This document shows, piece by piece, positions 8,030 to 16,229 of a DNA stretch of 17,354 bases. The position numbers and the translations under genes are program-made. Position 1 is the first letter of the stretch; each line of letters starts with the position of its first letter. Location of the stretch: positions 1-17,354 of the forward strand of contig CAZTUA010000046.1 of the NCBI GenBank assembly GCA_964616545.1, written 5' to 3'. The notes beneath the pieces were generated by a model that saw nothing but the letters and a program-made list of their open reading frames with translations, made no database searches and had not been told where the DNA came from. This DNA comes from JAQVEM01 sp964616545. Its GTDB lineage: Bacteria > Actinomycetota > Humimicrobiia > Humimicrobiales > Humimicrobiaceae.

Positions 8030-8302
8030 ATGGAAAATAACATTAAATTGCTAAAGGTTTCCTCAAAATCAAGACCCAATTCAGTAGCCGGCGCAATAGC
8101 AGGAATGGTCAGAAGCGATTCAAGGGTCCAGATACAGACGATTGGAGCAGGAGCATTGAACCAGGCCATTAAAGGTATTGCAATTGCAAGGGGGTTTATA
8201 GCCCCGACAGGCCAGGAATTAATTTGTATACCTTATTTCAAAGATATAGAAGTAAACGGAGAGATAAAAACCGCTATTGTGATTACTGTTGAATCCAAAT
8301 AA
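8030..8302 (+). CDS. spoVS: Stage V sporulation protein S (SpoVS), Alba-like
   Basis: Small protein of 90 residues, close to the usual 86-90, conserved along its whole length from LLKVSSKSRPNSVAGAIAG through AGALNQAIKGIAIARGF to the final VITVESK. SpoVS belongs to the Alba-like fold of nucleic-acid-binding proteins. In Bacillus subtilis it is needed for late spore maturation and affects septation, but homologues occur widely in non-sporulating bacteria, so its presence does not prove sporulation. It follows the GHKL ATPase by 23 bases and precedes miaB; rny-spoVS-miaB proximity is common in Clostridia. No recognisable Shine-Dalgarno stands before the ATG; the leader is nearly all A and T. Confidence 0.95.
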   Translation: MENNIKLLKVSSKSRPNSVAGAIAGMVRSDSRVQIQTIGAGALNQAIKGIAIARGFIAPTGQELICIPYFKDIEVNGEIKTAIVITVESK

Positions 8303-8378
8303 TTTTTAAATTATCATCATAAGACAGCCTTTGTAAGATTATTTAAACCATTTTTTATTTGTGAGGATATTTATATTC

Positions 8379-9704
8379 ATGAAAGCTTACATAGAAACTT
8401 TTGGATGTCAGATGAACGAAAGTGATTCAGAGAGAATTGCATATCTACTCGAAAAAACCGGATACAGGGAAACTGATAATATTAAAGAATCTGATATTAT
8501 TGTACTTAACACCTGCACGGTTAGAGAGAAAGCAAAAAACAGGCTTTACGGACATATCGGAAATTTAAAAAAAATAAAATCTAAGAAGAGGGGTGTCCTT
8601 ATATGTGTGGGAGGCTGCGCATCGCAGGATCTAAAAGAAAAAATAATAGAGGATTTCCCTTTTGTAGACATTGTATTTGGCACTATGAATATACCGGAAA
8701 TTCCGGAACTGATACAAAAAAGAATATCCTCAGGTAAAAGCATCTGTTCGGTGAAAAAAGAAGGCTATGACCGGGATATCTTTAAAGTTAGAAGAATGTG
8801 TAAATTTAAGGCATTCATACCCATAATAATAGGATGCGATAATTACTGCTCATACTGCATAGTTCCTATGGTAAGAGGAAGAGAAAAATCAATTGAAGCT
8901 GGAATAATCCTAAGCTACGCAAAAGAACTTGCAGAACAGGGAGTTATTGAGGTAACGCTTACCGGACAGAATGTTAATTCTTACGGAAATAATTTAAAGC
9001 ACAGGTGCACTTTTCCTGAATTACTTGAGAAAGTATCAGATATAGATAGCCTTAAAAGAATAAGATTTATGACGTCCCACCCAAAAGATTTTTCAAAAGA
9101 GCTTACCGGCATTATAAAAGAAAGAGATAACATAGTAAAACATATTCACCTGCCTTTCCAGGCAGGTTCAGATAAAATTTTAAAAAAAATGAACCGTGGA
9201 TATAACAGGAATTATTATCTAAGTGTTATAGAAAATATAAGAAAAGAAATTCCAGACTGTTCCATAACAACAGATATAATAGTCGGTTTCCCGGGAGAAG
9301 AGAGAAAAGATTTTTTAGAAACTCTGGATATCGTTAAAAAAGTCAGGTTTAATAGAGCTTACACGTTTATATATTCTCCAAGGGAAGGTACAAGAGCAGC
9401 AAAAATGGAGGATAGCATACATCCAGGTGAAAAAAGGAAGTGGTTTAAAGAGTTACTTGAGGTTCAGAATTTAATATCATTTGAAGAAAATAAAAAATTT
9501 AAAAATAGTAAGGTTAAAGTTTTAGTTGAAGGTAAAGATACCAAAAACAGCGGCATGCTTGAAGGAAGAATGGAAAATAATACAATTGTAAATTTTAAAG
9601 GAAGCACAAAACTTACAGGAAAAATAGTCCCTGTTGTCATAAAAGAAGTAAAAACTTTTTATCTTACTGGAGAACTTTATAACGAAAAGGAGCCGGAAGG
9701 ATAA
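8379..9704 (+). CDS. miaB: tRNA-2-methylthio-N6-dimethylallyladenosine synthase MiaB
   Basis: Radical-SAM methylthiotransferase of 441 residues that converts i6A37 of tRNAs into ms2i6A37, using two iron-sulfur clusters. The N-terminal UPF0004 domain supplies cluster ligands C10 (TFGCQMNESDS), C46 (NTCTVREKA) and C80 (GGCASQ). The radical-SAM motif CxxxCxxC is C153, C157 and C160 (GCDNYCSYC). A TRAM RNA-binding domain ends the protein. The frame is open from a GTG at 8361, but I prefer ATG 8379 because the protein then begins MKAYIETFGCQMN as in relatives, and GAGGAT lies ten bases upstream. miaA, which makes the i6A substrate, follows about 40 bases later, so the two steps of A37 modification are encoded together. 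Confidence 0.96.
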   Translation: MKAYIETFGCQMNESDSERIAYLLEKTGYRETDNIKESDIIVLNTCTVREKAKNRLYGHIGNLKKIKSKKRGVLICVGGCASQDLKEKIIEDFPFVDIVFGTMNIPEIPELIQKRISSGKSICSVKKEGYDRDIFKVRRMCKFKAFIPIIIGCDNYCSYCIVPMVRGREKSIEAGIILSYAKELAEQGVIEVTLTGQNVNSYGNNLKHRCTFPELLEKVSDIDSLKRIRFMTSHPKDFSKELTGIIKERDNIVKHIHLPFQAGSDKILKKMNRGYNRNYYLSVIENIRKEIPDCSITTDIIVGFPGEERKDFLETLDIVKKVRFNRAYTFIYSPREGTRAAKMEDSIHPGEKRKWFKELLEVQNLISFEENKKFKNSKVKVLVEGKDTKNSGMLEGRMENNTIVNFKGSTKLTGKIVPVVIKEVKTFYLTGELYNEKEPEG

Positions 9705-9744
9705 ATAAAATATTACGTGAAAAGAAAGTGAGTATATAACAGGA

Positions 9745-10764
9745 TTGGAGAATATAAGAACCTTTATAAAAGAAAAAGGAATAAAAATAGATAAGATATC
9801 TGAATGCCTTAAAAAACTGAGGAAGATTATTGTTATATGCGGGCCAACATGTTCAGGTAAAAGTAAAACAGGGATAATCCTTGCAGGTCTTCTGGGTACT
9901 GACATAATATCAATGGATTCAATGCAGGTTTACAGAGGAATGAACATCGGAACCGATAAATACAGCACAGAAAATTATAATATAAAACAGTATATGATTG
10001 ATATATTTGAACCGGATCATAACCTGAGCGTTGTAGAATTCAGGCAATTATGCGATAGGGTTATTAAGGATAAATTTTTTTCTTTAAATAAAATACCTCT
10101 TCTTGTTGGCGGCTCCGGACTTTATATTAGAAGCGTTGCAAAAGGAATTGACAGTGTGCCCGCAGGAAGCAGAGTTATAAGAGAAAGACTAAAAAAGAAA
10201 ATAAAAAAAAATGGAATTGATAAATATTATTTAAAATTAAAAGAAGTAGACAGCAATTATGCCGAAAAAATAAGCGGGAATGACTCCAGACGCATAGTCA
10301 GAGCACTTGAAGTATATGAATCCACAGGCTTGCCTTTTTCTGATTTTCAGAAAATATGGAAAATCAATAAAGGAACATATGATTCACTGACCATAGGGAT
10401 AAAAATGGAAAGGGAAAAACTTTACAGCCTTATAGAGGAAAGAGTAGATAGAATGTTTAAAAACGGCCTGGTTAAAGAAGTAAAAAATCTTCTCAATAAA
10501 GGGTACGGTAATTGCCGAAGCATAATGCAGGCTGTAGGATATAAAGAAGTAGTAAATTATTTAAGCGGAGAGACAGCACTTCAGGATTGCATTGATGAGG
10601 TCAAAAAAAATACAAGAAGACTGGCAAAAAAACAGATGACATGGTTTAATTCAGAACCAGACATTAATTGGATAAGTGCAGATAATTATGATAACATTTC
10701 TAAACTAACAGCTGATATTTTAAAAATAATTGAAGATAAGTGTGTATGTAATGGAAAAAATTGA
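9745..10764 (+). CDS. miaA: tRNA dimethylallyltransferase MiaA
   Basis: Transfers a dimethylallyl group from DMAPP to N6 of A37 in tRNAs reading UNN codons, giving the substrate for MiaB. The P-loop-like GPTCSGKS is at 33-40, followed by DSMQVYRGMNIGTDK, the substrate loop GGSGLYIRSVAKGID, DSRRIVRALEVYESTG and the C-terminal NTRRLAKKQMTWF. The frame begins at TTG 9745, which adds about 27 residues before the usual family N-terminus (KIIVICGPT). No ATG lies between them, so either the TTG start with an extension is real or an unusual start near 9820 is used. The 3' end overlaps dapF by 14 bases, indicating an operon. Confidence 0.94.
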   Translation: MENIRTFIKEKGIKIDKISECLKKLRKIIVICGPTCSGKSKTGIILAGLLGTDIISMDSMQVYRGMNIGTDKYSTENYNIKQYMIDIFEPDHNLSVVEFRQLCDRVIKDKFFSLNKIPLLVGGSGLYIRSVAKGIDSVPAGSRVIRERLKKKIKKNGIDKYYLKLKEVDSNYAEKISGNDSRRIVRALEVYESTGLPFSDFQKIWKINKGTYDSLTIGIKMEREKLYSLIEERVDRMFKNGLVKEVKNLLNKGYGNCRSIMQAVGYKEVVNYLSGETALQDCIDEVKKNTRRLAKKQMTWFNSEPDINWISADNYDNISKLTADILKIIEDKCVCNGKN

Positions 10765-11608
10765 ATTTTCAAAATTAAACGGCCAGGGCAACGATTTTAT
10801 ATTAATAGATGCCACTTCTAAAAAATTAAGCCTTTCAGATAAAAAGGTTGTTGAAATGTGCGATAGGAATTTCGGCATTGGGGCGGATGGTCTTATACTG
10901 ATAAAAAAATCGGATATTGCAGAATTAAAAATGGAAATTTATAACAGTGATGGTTCAATAGCAGAAATGTGCGGTAACGGCATAAGATGTCTTGCAAGAT
11001 TTGCCATGGAGAAAGGAATCATAAAAAACAAAAGAATAAAAGTTGAAACAGCTGCGGGAACAAAAGAAATATTTATTGATATTAGAAATAAAAAAGCGGG
11101 CAAAATAAAGGTTAACATGGGCATTCCGGAATTCACCCCGGAAAAAGTACCGGTTATAATTAAAAATAATGATAATGCCCTTAATTATAAAATAACTGTA
11201 GAGTCAAAAGATTTTTATATTAACTGCGTCTCCATGGGCAACCCCCATTGCGTAATATTTCTTGAAGATAATGATAGTCTCAAAAATTACCCTGTAAGCA
11301 GGTGGGGGCCATTAATCGAAAATCATGCTATTTTCCCTGAAAAGACGAATGTTGAATTTATAAAGATAAGAAATAAAGGCATGCTTGATATGAGAGTGTG
11401 GGAAAGGGGAGTCGGAGAGACGCTTGCGTGCGGAACAGGCGCATGCGCTGCAGCGGTATGCGCAATTAAATTAGGGAAAGTAAGCAAGAACAATATAGAT
11501 ATCAGCCTTCCGGGAGGAATTTCAAATGTTTTCTGGGATAATGCTGATTTAAATGTTTATCTTGAGGGTGAAGTTAATTATAAATTTGATGGAGTGTATT
11601 TCCTGTAA
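10751..11608 (+). CDS. dapF: Diaminopimelate epimerase
   Basis: Converts LL-diaminopimelate to meso-diaminopimelate, the cross-linking residue of peptidoglycan and precursor of lysine, by a two-cysteine cofactor-free mechanism. Both catalytic cysteines are present: C74 in EMCGNGIRCLA and C227 in TLACGTGACAAA. The N-terminus FSKLNGQGNDFILID is typical. The frame is open from TTG 10730, but ATG 10751 gives the standard N-terminus (MEKIEFSKLNG) and 285 residues, so I chose it; it overlaps the end of miaA by 14 bases. The next gene, dapL, makes its substrate, so consecutive steps of the diaminopimelate aminotransferase route lie side by side. Confidence 0.96.
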   Translation: MEKIEFSKLNGQGNDFILIDATSKKLSLSDKKVVEMCDRNFGIGADGLILIKKSDIAELKMEIYNSDGSIAEMCGNGIRCLARFAMEKGIIKNKRIKVETAAGTKEIFIDIRNKKAGKIKVNMGIPEFTPEKVPVIIKNNDNALNYKITVESKDFYINCVSMGNPHCVIFLEDNDSLKNYPVSRWGPLIENHAIFPEKTNVEFIKIRNKGMLDMRVWERGVGETLACGTGACAAAVCAIKLGKVSKNNIDISLPGGISNVFWDNADLNVYLEGEVNYKFDGVYFL

Positions 11609-11695
11609 AATAAAATATAGTATTTATTATATTTAGAATATTCTTACAAAATACAGTGTTTGCACTTAAAGCAAAGTTACAGAAGAGAGGAAAAA

Positions 11696-12859
11696 ATGCA
11701 TTTTGAGGAATCGGAAAGGTTAAAATCTCTACAGCCGTATTTATTTGCAGAAATTGAAAAAATTATAAGCAGAAAAAAAGAAGAAGGACTTGATGTGATA
11801 AGCCTTGGAATTGGCGACCCTGACATACCCACGCCGCCTGAAGTGATAGATACTTTATGCAGGGAAGCAGAAAATCCGGAAAATCACAGATATCCCTCAA
11901 GTTATGGTTTAAAGTTCTTTAAAGAGGCAGTGGCAAAATTTTATTATGAAAGATTTAATGTAAGCCTCAATCCTGATAGAGAGATTATACCTCTCACAGG
12001 ATCTAAGGAAGGTATTCCGGTTATTTCATATACATATGTAAATAAGGGTGATTATGTAATTATTACAGACCCTTCATACGTAGTGTACAGAATAAGCGCA
12101 AATTTTGCCGGAGGAAAGACTTACACAATTCCAATAAAAGAAGAAAATGACTATCTGTTTGATATTGATAATATTGACAGGGATATTGCCGGCAAGGCAA
12201 AAATTCTTTTCTTTAATTATCCGAATAACCCGACTTCTGCTACCTGCGATATGGATTTTTTTGAAAAAATAGTCTCTTTTGCCAGAAAAAATAGCATAAT
12301 TATCTGCCATGACAATGCATACTCTGATACATACTGGGGCGATAAAAGGCCAATGAGCTTTTTAAACGCTTCAGGTTCAAAGGATACCGGAATAGAAATA
12401 AATTCATTTTCAAAGACATTTAATATGACCGGGTGGAGGATAGGATATGCGGCAGGCAATCCTGAGATAATTGAAAGCATGGGCAAGTATAAGACCAATG
12501 TTGATTCGGGTGTATTTAATGCGGTTCAATATGCGGCAGCAAAAGCATTTGATAATTATGCAAAATATACTGTTAAAAATAACGAAATATACAACGGAAG
12601 AAGATTAATGGTTAAGAAAGCACTGGATAGCGCTGGTATTGCTTATTATGATTCCAATGCCACTATATATGTGTGGGCAAGGGTCCCGGAAGGATTTACA
12701 TCGGGTTCATTTTAAAAAATGGTGCTGCAGAAAGCTAATGTTGTTGTAACACCGGGAAATGAATTCGGTAAAAATGGTGAAGGCCATTTCAGGATTTCAC
12801 TGACCATAAACGATTCAAGGCTGGAAGAAGCCTTAAATAGAATAGTCAATATACTGTAA
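11696..12859 (+). pseudogene. dapL: LL-diaminopimelate aminotransferase, interrupted by an in-frame TAA
   Basis: PLP-dependent class I/II aminotransferase that makes LL-diaminopimelate from tetrahydrodipicolinate and glutamate. Visible motifs are SLGIGDPDIPTPPEV (36-50), TGSKEGI (101-107), NYPNNPTS (174-181) and SFSKTFNMTGWRIG, with the PLP lysine at K240. ATG 11696 follows AGAGAGG by five bases. After codon 339 (TSGSF) there is a TAA at 12713-12715. The same frame then continues KMVLQKANVVVTPG and on to a conserved ...GHFRISLT... with the probable substrate-carboxylate arginine (R366 in full numbering), ending at a second TAA (12857-12859). Without the stop the protein would be about 387 residues, a normal DapL length. 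The first part alone lacks that arginine and the last strand of the small domain. Nonsense mutation, sequence error or recoding are all possible. dapF upstream supports the substrate call. Confidence 0.88.
12719..12859 (+). CDS. C-terminal fragment of DapL with its own ATG
   Basis: An in-frame ATG occurs one codon after the interrupting TAA (TAA AAA ATG) and opens 46 codons. They encode the missing C-terminus of the aminotransferase: VVVTPGNEFG, then GEGHFRISLT, then NDSRLEEALNRIV. Conservation of these motifs shows that the fragment is not degraded. No Shine-Dalgarno is visible, though ribosomes terminating at the TAA could restart at once. It is probably part of the split dapL rather than an independent gene; whether it is made as a polypeptide is unknown. 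Confidence 0.5.
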   Translation: MVLQKANVVVTPGNEFGKNGEGHFRISLTINDSRLEEALNRIVNIL

Positions 12860-12887
12860 AAATATTAAAATCTCAAAATATTTTTTT
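12860..12887 (+). terminator. Weak all-AT terminator-like hairpin after dapL
   Basis: AAATATT (12860-12866) pairs with AATATTT (12877-12883) across a ten-base loop and is followed by T bases to 12887. With no G-C pairs the stem is weak, so termination is uncertain. Confidence 0.25.
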
Positions 12888-12908
12888 ATAATTCACCTTT
12901 TTTTATTT

Positions 12909-14216
12909 ATGATAAAAGAAAAAGCCTTATTAGTTTTTACCTGTTTCAACAGGTTTAAAGTGCCTGAATCAGGGGATAAGGAGCCCCGGCGGGTTTCCGG
13001 TGAAAACGTTGAAGAATTAAAAAATCTTACAATCAGTGCCGGTGCCGGAGTTGAGGATATGCTTTATTCAAGACAGGATAAACCTGACCCAAAGTATTTT
13101 ATAGGCAGGGGCAAACTTGAAGAAGCAAAAACTATAATAAATGATAAGGATATAGAACTGGTTATTTTTGATGACGAGATAACTCCCACTCAGCAGAGAA
13201 ATCTACAATCAAAGCTGGATGTAAAGGCTATTGATAGAACTGCATTAATTCTTGATATATTCGCACAGAGAGCACACAGCAGCGAGGGCAAATTACAGGT
13301 AGAGCTCGCCCAGTTAAATTATATACTGCCAAGATTAACTGGAAGAGGAGTTGAGCTTTCAAGATTGGGGGGCGGCATTGGAACCAGAGGTCCCGGTGAA
13401 ACAAAGCTTGAAGTAGACAGGAGGAAAATCAGGAAAAGGATCAGCCAGTTAAAAAAGAAAATATATCAGATTGGAATACAGAGAGATATCCAGAGGAAAA
13501 GAAGAAAAGATAGAGATGTCTTCCAGATTGCGCTGGTCGGGTACACGAATAGCGGAAAGACAACACTTCTGAATGCAACTGCTGATTCAGATGCTTATGT
13601 GGAGGATCGTCTTTTTTCCACTCTTGATTCAACAACCAGAAAAATAGAAATATGTCAGAATTCTGTTGTACTGATGTCAGACACTGTAGGTTTTATAAAA
13701 AAATTACCGCATCAGCTGGTAGCATCTTTTAAATCTACGCTTGAAGAGGTTAAAGGATCAGATTTACTTCTTATGGTTGTCGATATAAGCAAACAGGATT
13801 TTAAGAATAATATTTTAAGCGTAAAGGAAGTTCTAAAAGAGATTGAAGCTGATAAAAAGCCGGTGCTGCTGGTTTTCAATAAAATAGACAGACTGAATAA
13901 CGAAAGACTTAAAAATTTAAAGGACAGGTATCATAATGCAGTGTTTATTTCAGCCCTTAAAAAAGAAGGAATCACAGAACTTTATTCAAGAATAAGAGAA
14001 ATTATTGAAAAACATCATATGGAAATAACCGTTAAAGTACCTTACAGCGATAGTAAAATTATGTCTTTTATTTATAATAACTGCCTGGTAACCGGGCGCA
14101 GGGACATGGAAGATTGCGCTGTCCTTAATATAAATTTCAATTCTAAATATGCTAAATTACTTTCCGGTTACATATATAGAGAGAAGGGGAGTAAGAGAAG
14201 GGCAGACAGCGCTTAG
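12909..14216 (+). CDS. hflX: GTPase HflX
   Basis: Ribosome-associated GTPase of 435 residues; relatives split or rescue stalled 70S ribosomes under stress. An N-terminal HflX domain includes the conserved SSEGKLQVELAQLNYILPRL and GGGIGTRGPGETKLE segments, followed by a basic coiled region. The TRAFAC GTPase domain has G1 GYTNSGKTT near 211-219, G3 DTVGF, G4 NKID and G5 SALK. The C-terminal extension ends in a basic KGSKRRADSA. ATG 12909 lacks a visible ribosome-binding site. Its stop codon overlaps the stop of convergent lexA by four bases. miaA-dapF-hflX-lexA proximity is familiar from Actinobacteria. Confidence 0.96.
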   Translation: MIKEKALLVFTCFNRFKVPESGDKEPRRVSGENVEELKNLTISAGAGVEDMLYSRQDKPDPKYFIGRGKLEEAKTIINDKDIELVIFDDEITPTQQRNLQSKLDVKAIDRTALILDIFAQRAHSSEGKLQVELAQLNYILPRLTGRGVELSRLGGGIGTRGPGETKLEVDRRKIRKRISQLKKKIYQIGIQRDIQRKRRKDRDVFQIALVGYTNSGKTTLLNATADSDAYVEDRLFSTLDSTTRKIEICQNSVVLMSDTVGFIKKLPHQLVASFKSTLEEVKGSDLLLMVVDISKQDFKNNILSVKEVLKEIEADKKPVLLVFNKIDRLNNERLKNLKDRYHNAVFISALKKEGITELYSRIREIIEKHHMEITVKVPYSDSKIMSFIYNNCLVTGRRDMEDCAVLNINFNSKYAKLLSGYIYREKGSKRRADSA

Positions 14217-14842
14217 AAATATTTTCTGATAACCCCGATTACTTTTCCCAGTATCTTTACATCCCTGGCTATAATTGGTTCCATGAAATCATTTTCGGGC
14301 ATTAACTTTATCTTTTTGCCTGTCTTAAAGAATCTCTTTACCGTTGCCTCATCTTCCAGCAATGCCACTATTATCTCTCCGTTTATTGCATCATCCTGTT
14401 TTTTTACAATAATATAATCCCTGTCAAGTATTCCGGCATTAACCATGCTGTCACCGCGAACATGCAGGATAAACACTTCTTTCTTTCCTTTTACAAAATC
14501 CGGAGTAAGAGGGAAATAATCTTCAATGTTTTCTTCCGCAAGAACCGGACTGCCGGCTGCTATTTTTCCAACTACCGGCACATAGACCATATTACCGTAA
14601 ATACTGTTTTCTGTTTTATCTCCATGGCCGTGCATAATAGAAATTGCACGGGGCTTTGATTGGTTTCTTTTCAGGTAGCCTTTTTCTTCTAGTTTTTTTA
14701 AATGAGAGTGAACCGTTGCCGATGAGCTTAAATTTACTGCTTTTGCTATTTCCCTTACTGACGGGGGATAACCTGATTCTTTTATTTTCCTGTTAATAAA
14801 TTCTAATATTTTTTCCTGTCTGGAACTTATTTTATCATCCAT
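14213..14842 (-). CDS. lexA: LexA SOS repressor
   Basis: Repressor of the DNA-damage response, 209 residues. The N-terminal winged helix-turn-helix (about 1-68) contains PSVREIAKAVNLSSSATVHSH. The C-terminal S24 self-cleavage domain has the scissile Ala-Gly at A96-G97 (GKIAAGSP), the catalytic serine S132 (RGDSM) and the lysine K169 (EATVKRF), so RecA-stimulated autocleavage should work. The ATG has no Shine-Dalgarno. A LexA operator overlaps its likely promoter about 90 bases upstream, indicating autoregulation. Its target set in this window includes the YneA-like gene beyond ilvC. Its stop codon interlocks with that of hflX (TTAG at 14213-14216). Confidence 0.97.
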   Translation of the reverse strand: MDDKISSRQEKILEFINRKIKESGYPPSVREIAKAVNLSSSATVHSHLKKLEEKGYLKRNQSKPRAISIMHGHGDKTENSIYGNMVYVPVVGKIAAGSPVLAEENIEDYFPLTPDFVKGKKEVFILHVRGDSMVNAGILDRDYIIVKKQDDAINGEIIVALLEDEATVKRFFKTGKKIKLMPENDFMEPIIARDVKILGKVIGVIRKYF

Positions 14843-14906
14843 AATTGAATATAAAATATTAAATAATTACTATAAATAACCCTGAATACTTTTTTAATTA
14901 TTAACA

Positions 14907-14935
14907 ATTATAACAAAAAAAATATATAAAGCAAA
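14907..14935 (-). promoter_or_regulatory. Probable lexA promoter
   Basis: On the minus strand a perfect TATAAT (14907-14912) lies 17 bases from TTTGCT (14930-14935), a weak -35. Transcription would begin near 14900, giving a leader of about 58 bases. The -35 is covered by the LexA box. Confidence 0.5.
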
Positions 14936-14945
14936 CATAAGTTCG
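14932..14945 (-). promoter_or_regulatory. LexA box (SOS operator) of lexA
   Basis: Read on the minus strand the site is CGAACTTATGTTTG, 13 of 14 positions of the Gram-positive consensus CGAACRNRYGTTYG. It overlaps the -35 element of lexA, the usual place for autorepression. Confidence 0.8.
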
Positions 14946-15002
14946 TTTTTTGCATGGAAAAATAATTTAGAATATCTAAAATATATCTAAAATCATCTGT
15001 TA

Positions 15003-16004
15003 TCAGTCTTCCTCTTTTTTTATCCAGGTCATCATTTCTCTTAGTTTTTTCCCTACCTTTTCTATTAAATGATTTTCCTCTCTTTTTTTAATAGCATTAT
15101 ATACCGGTCTTCCGGCTTCATTCTCAAGTATCCATTCTCTGGCAAAAGAACCGTCCTGGATACCGGTAAGTATTTTTTTCATGTTTTTTCTTGTTTCTTC
15201 TGTAATTATTTCTTTGCCTTTTACCATATCCCCGTATTCTGCAGTATCGCTTATAGAGTATCTCATCCATGATATTCCGCCTTCATATATCAGGTCGACT
15301 ATCAGTTTTAACTCGCTTAATACTTCAAAATAGGCTATTTCAGGCTGATAACCTGCTTCTACAAGAGTGTCAAAACCAGCCCTTATAAGTTCGGTCGTAC
15401 CGCCGCATAGAACAGCCTGTTCACCAAAAAGATCCGTTTCGGTTTCCTCTTTAAAGGTAGTGGTTATTATGCCGACTCTTCCCGCACCAAGCGCTCCTGC
15501 ATAAGCCAGGCAATAATCCCTGGCCTTTTTCGAATGATCCTGATAAACAGCTATAATTACCGGAACACCGCTGTTTTCCCTGTACATTCTTCTTACAATA
15601 TGGCCCGGACCCTTTGGAGCTATCATAATAACATCAATATTTTCCTGCGGAATAATCTGATTAAAATGGATATTGAAACCATGGGCAAAGCAGAGAACAT
15701 TTCCTTCCTCAAGGTTTGGCTCAATATACTTATAGTAAATCTTTTTCTGCATTGTATCGGGCACAAGAAACATTATCACATCGGCCATTTTTGAAGCCTT
15801 ATCAGTGGTATAAACTTCAAAACCTTTCTCTTTTGCCAAATTCCAGGGCTTGCTTCCCTCAAGTTCTCCTACAATTACATCCATTCCGCTATCCCTTAGA
15901 TTCTGTGCATGTGCATGACCCTGGCTTCCGTAGCCTATTATGGCTATTTTTTTTCCATTAAGTATGCTTAAATCAATATCTTTGTCGTAGAAAATTTCTG
16001 CCAT
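15003..16004 (-). CDS. ilvC: Ketol-acid reductoisomerase, class I, possibly NADH-preferring
   Basis: Second common enzyme of valine, leucine and isoleucine synthesis: isomerises and reduces acetolactate or acetohydroxybutyrate, with Mg2+ and a nicotinamide cofactor. It has 333 residues, the short class I form. The Rossmann motif is GYGSQGHAHA (24-33). Metal and substrate residues are H108, K131, D191, E195, E227, E231 and S252. The cofactor loop after the second strand reads GELEGSKPW (46-54): the usual arginine is Leu and the usual final serine is Pro, with Glu47 added, a pattern suggesting NADH rather than NADPH use. Two ATGs stand together; the second (16004) lies four bases from the GGAGG core and gives the standard MAEIFYDKD start, while the first (16007) is only one base away. 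The gene stands alone, without ilvBN nearby. Confidence 0.96.
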   Translation of the reverse strand: MAEIFYDKDIDLSILNGKKIAIIGYGSQGHAHAQNLRDSGMDVIVGELEGSKPWNLAKEKGFEVYTTDKASKMADVIMFLVPDTMQKKIYYKYIEPNLEEGNVLCFAHGFNIHFNQIIPQENIDVIMIAPKGPGHIVRRMYRENSGVPVIIAVYQDHSKKARDYCLAYAGALGAGRVGIITTTFKEETETDLFGEQAVLCGGTTELIRAGFDTLVEAGYQPEIAYFEVLSELKLIVDLIYEGGISWMRYSISDTAEYGDMVKGKEIITEETRKNMKKILTGIQDGSFAREWILENEAGRPVYNAIKKREENHLIEKVGKKLREMMTWIKKEED

Positions 16005-16061
16005 CATTCCTCCTTCTTGATATCATAAAATAATAATTTAATATTAGCCGGGCAGGGGACT

Positions 16062-16090
16062 ATTAAATGATTTAATATTTATTCTAACAA
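16062..16090 (-). promoter_or_regulatory. Possible ilvC promoter
   Basis: On the minus strand TTGTTA (16085-16090) and TTTAAT (16062-16067) have 17-base spacing. The leader would be about 50 bases and includes a short G/C-rich patch (16048-16060), but no T-box or peptide leader is seen. Confidence 0.3.
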
Positions 16091-16229
16091 ATAACAGAAA
16101 AAAGTTATATAAAATTAATCTTATATTTTATAAAATTTTTTATTTTTCCTTCACCATTATTTTTGTATTTTCATTATGCCCTTTATAAAACAGCTAAAAT
16201 TAAATTTTTAAGAATTTTTATTTTAACTA
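16091..16229. other. AT-rich spacer between divergent ilvC and SOS promoters
   Basis: This is the middle of the 320-base divergent region 16008-16327. It is nearly pure A/T with no credible open reading frame, no strong hairpin and no recognisable operator. The informative parts of the region are the ilvC promoter to the left and the SOS promoter to the right. Confidence 0.4.

Noticed and set aside
12713..12721. Frameshift as the cause of the broken dapL
   Set aside because: The downstream conserved region is in the same frame as the upstream part. Adding one base to the T or A run puts the reading into another frame that soon meets a stop, so a nonsense codon explains the break, not an indel.
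14962..14990. Repeated ATCTAAAAT-like words after ilvC as a direct-repeat array
   Set aside because: Only two or three imperfect A/T words occur, within what chance allows here. There is no spacer structure like a CRISPR.
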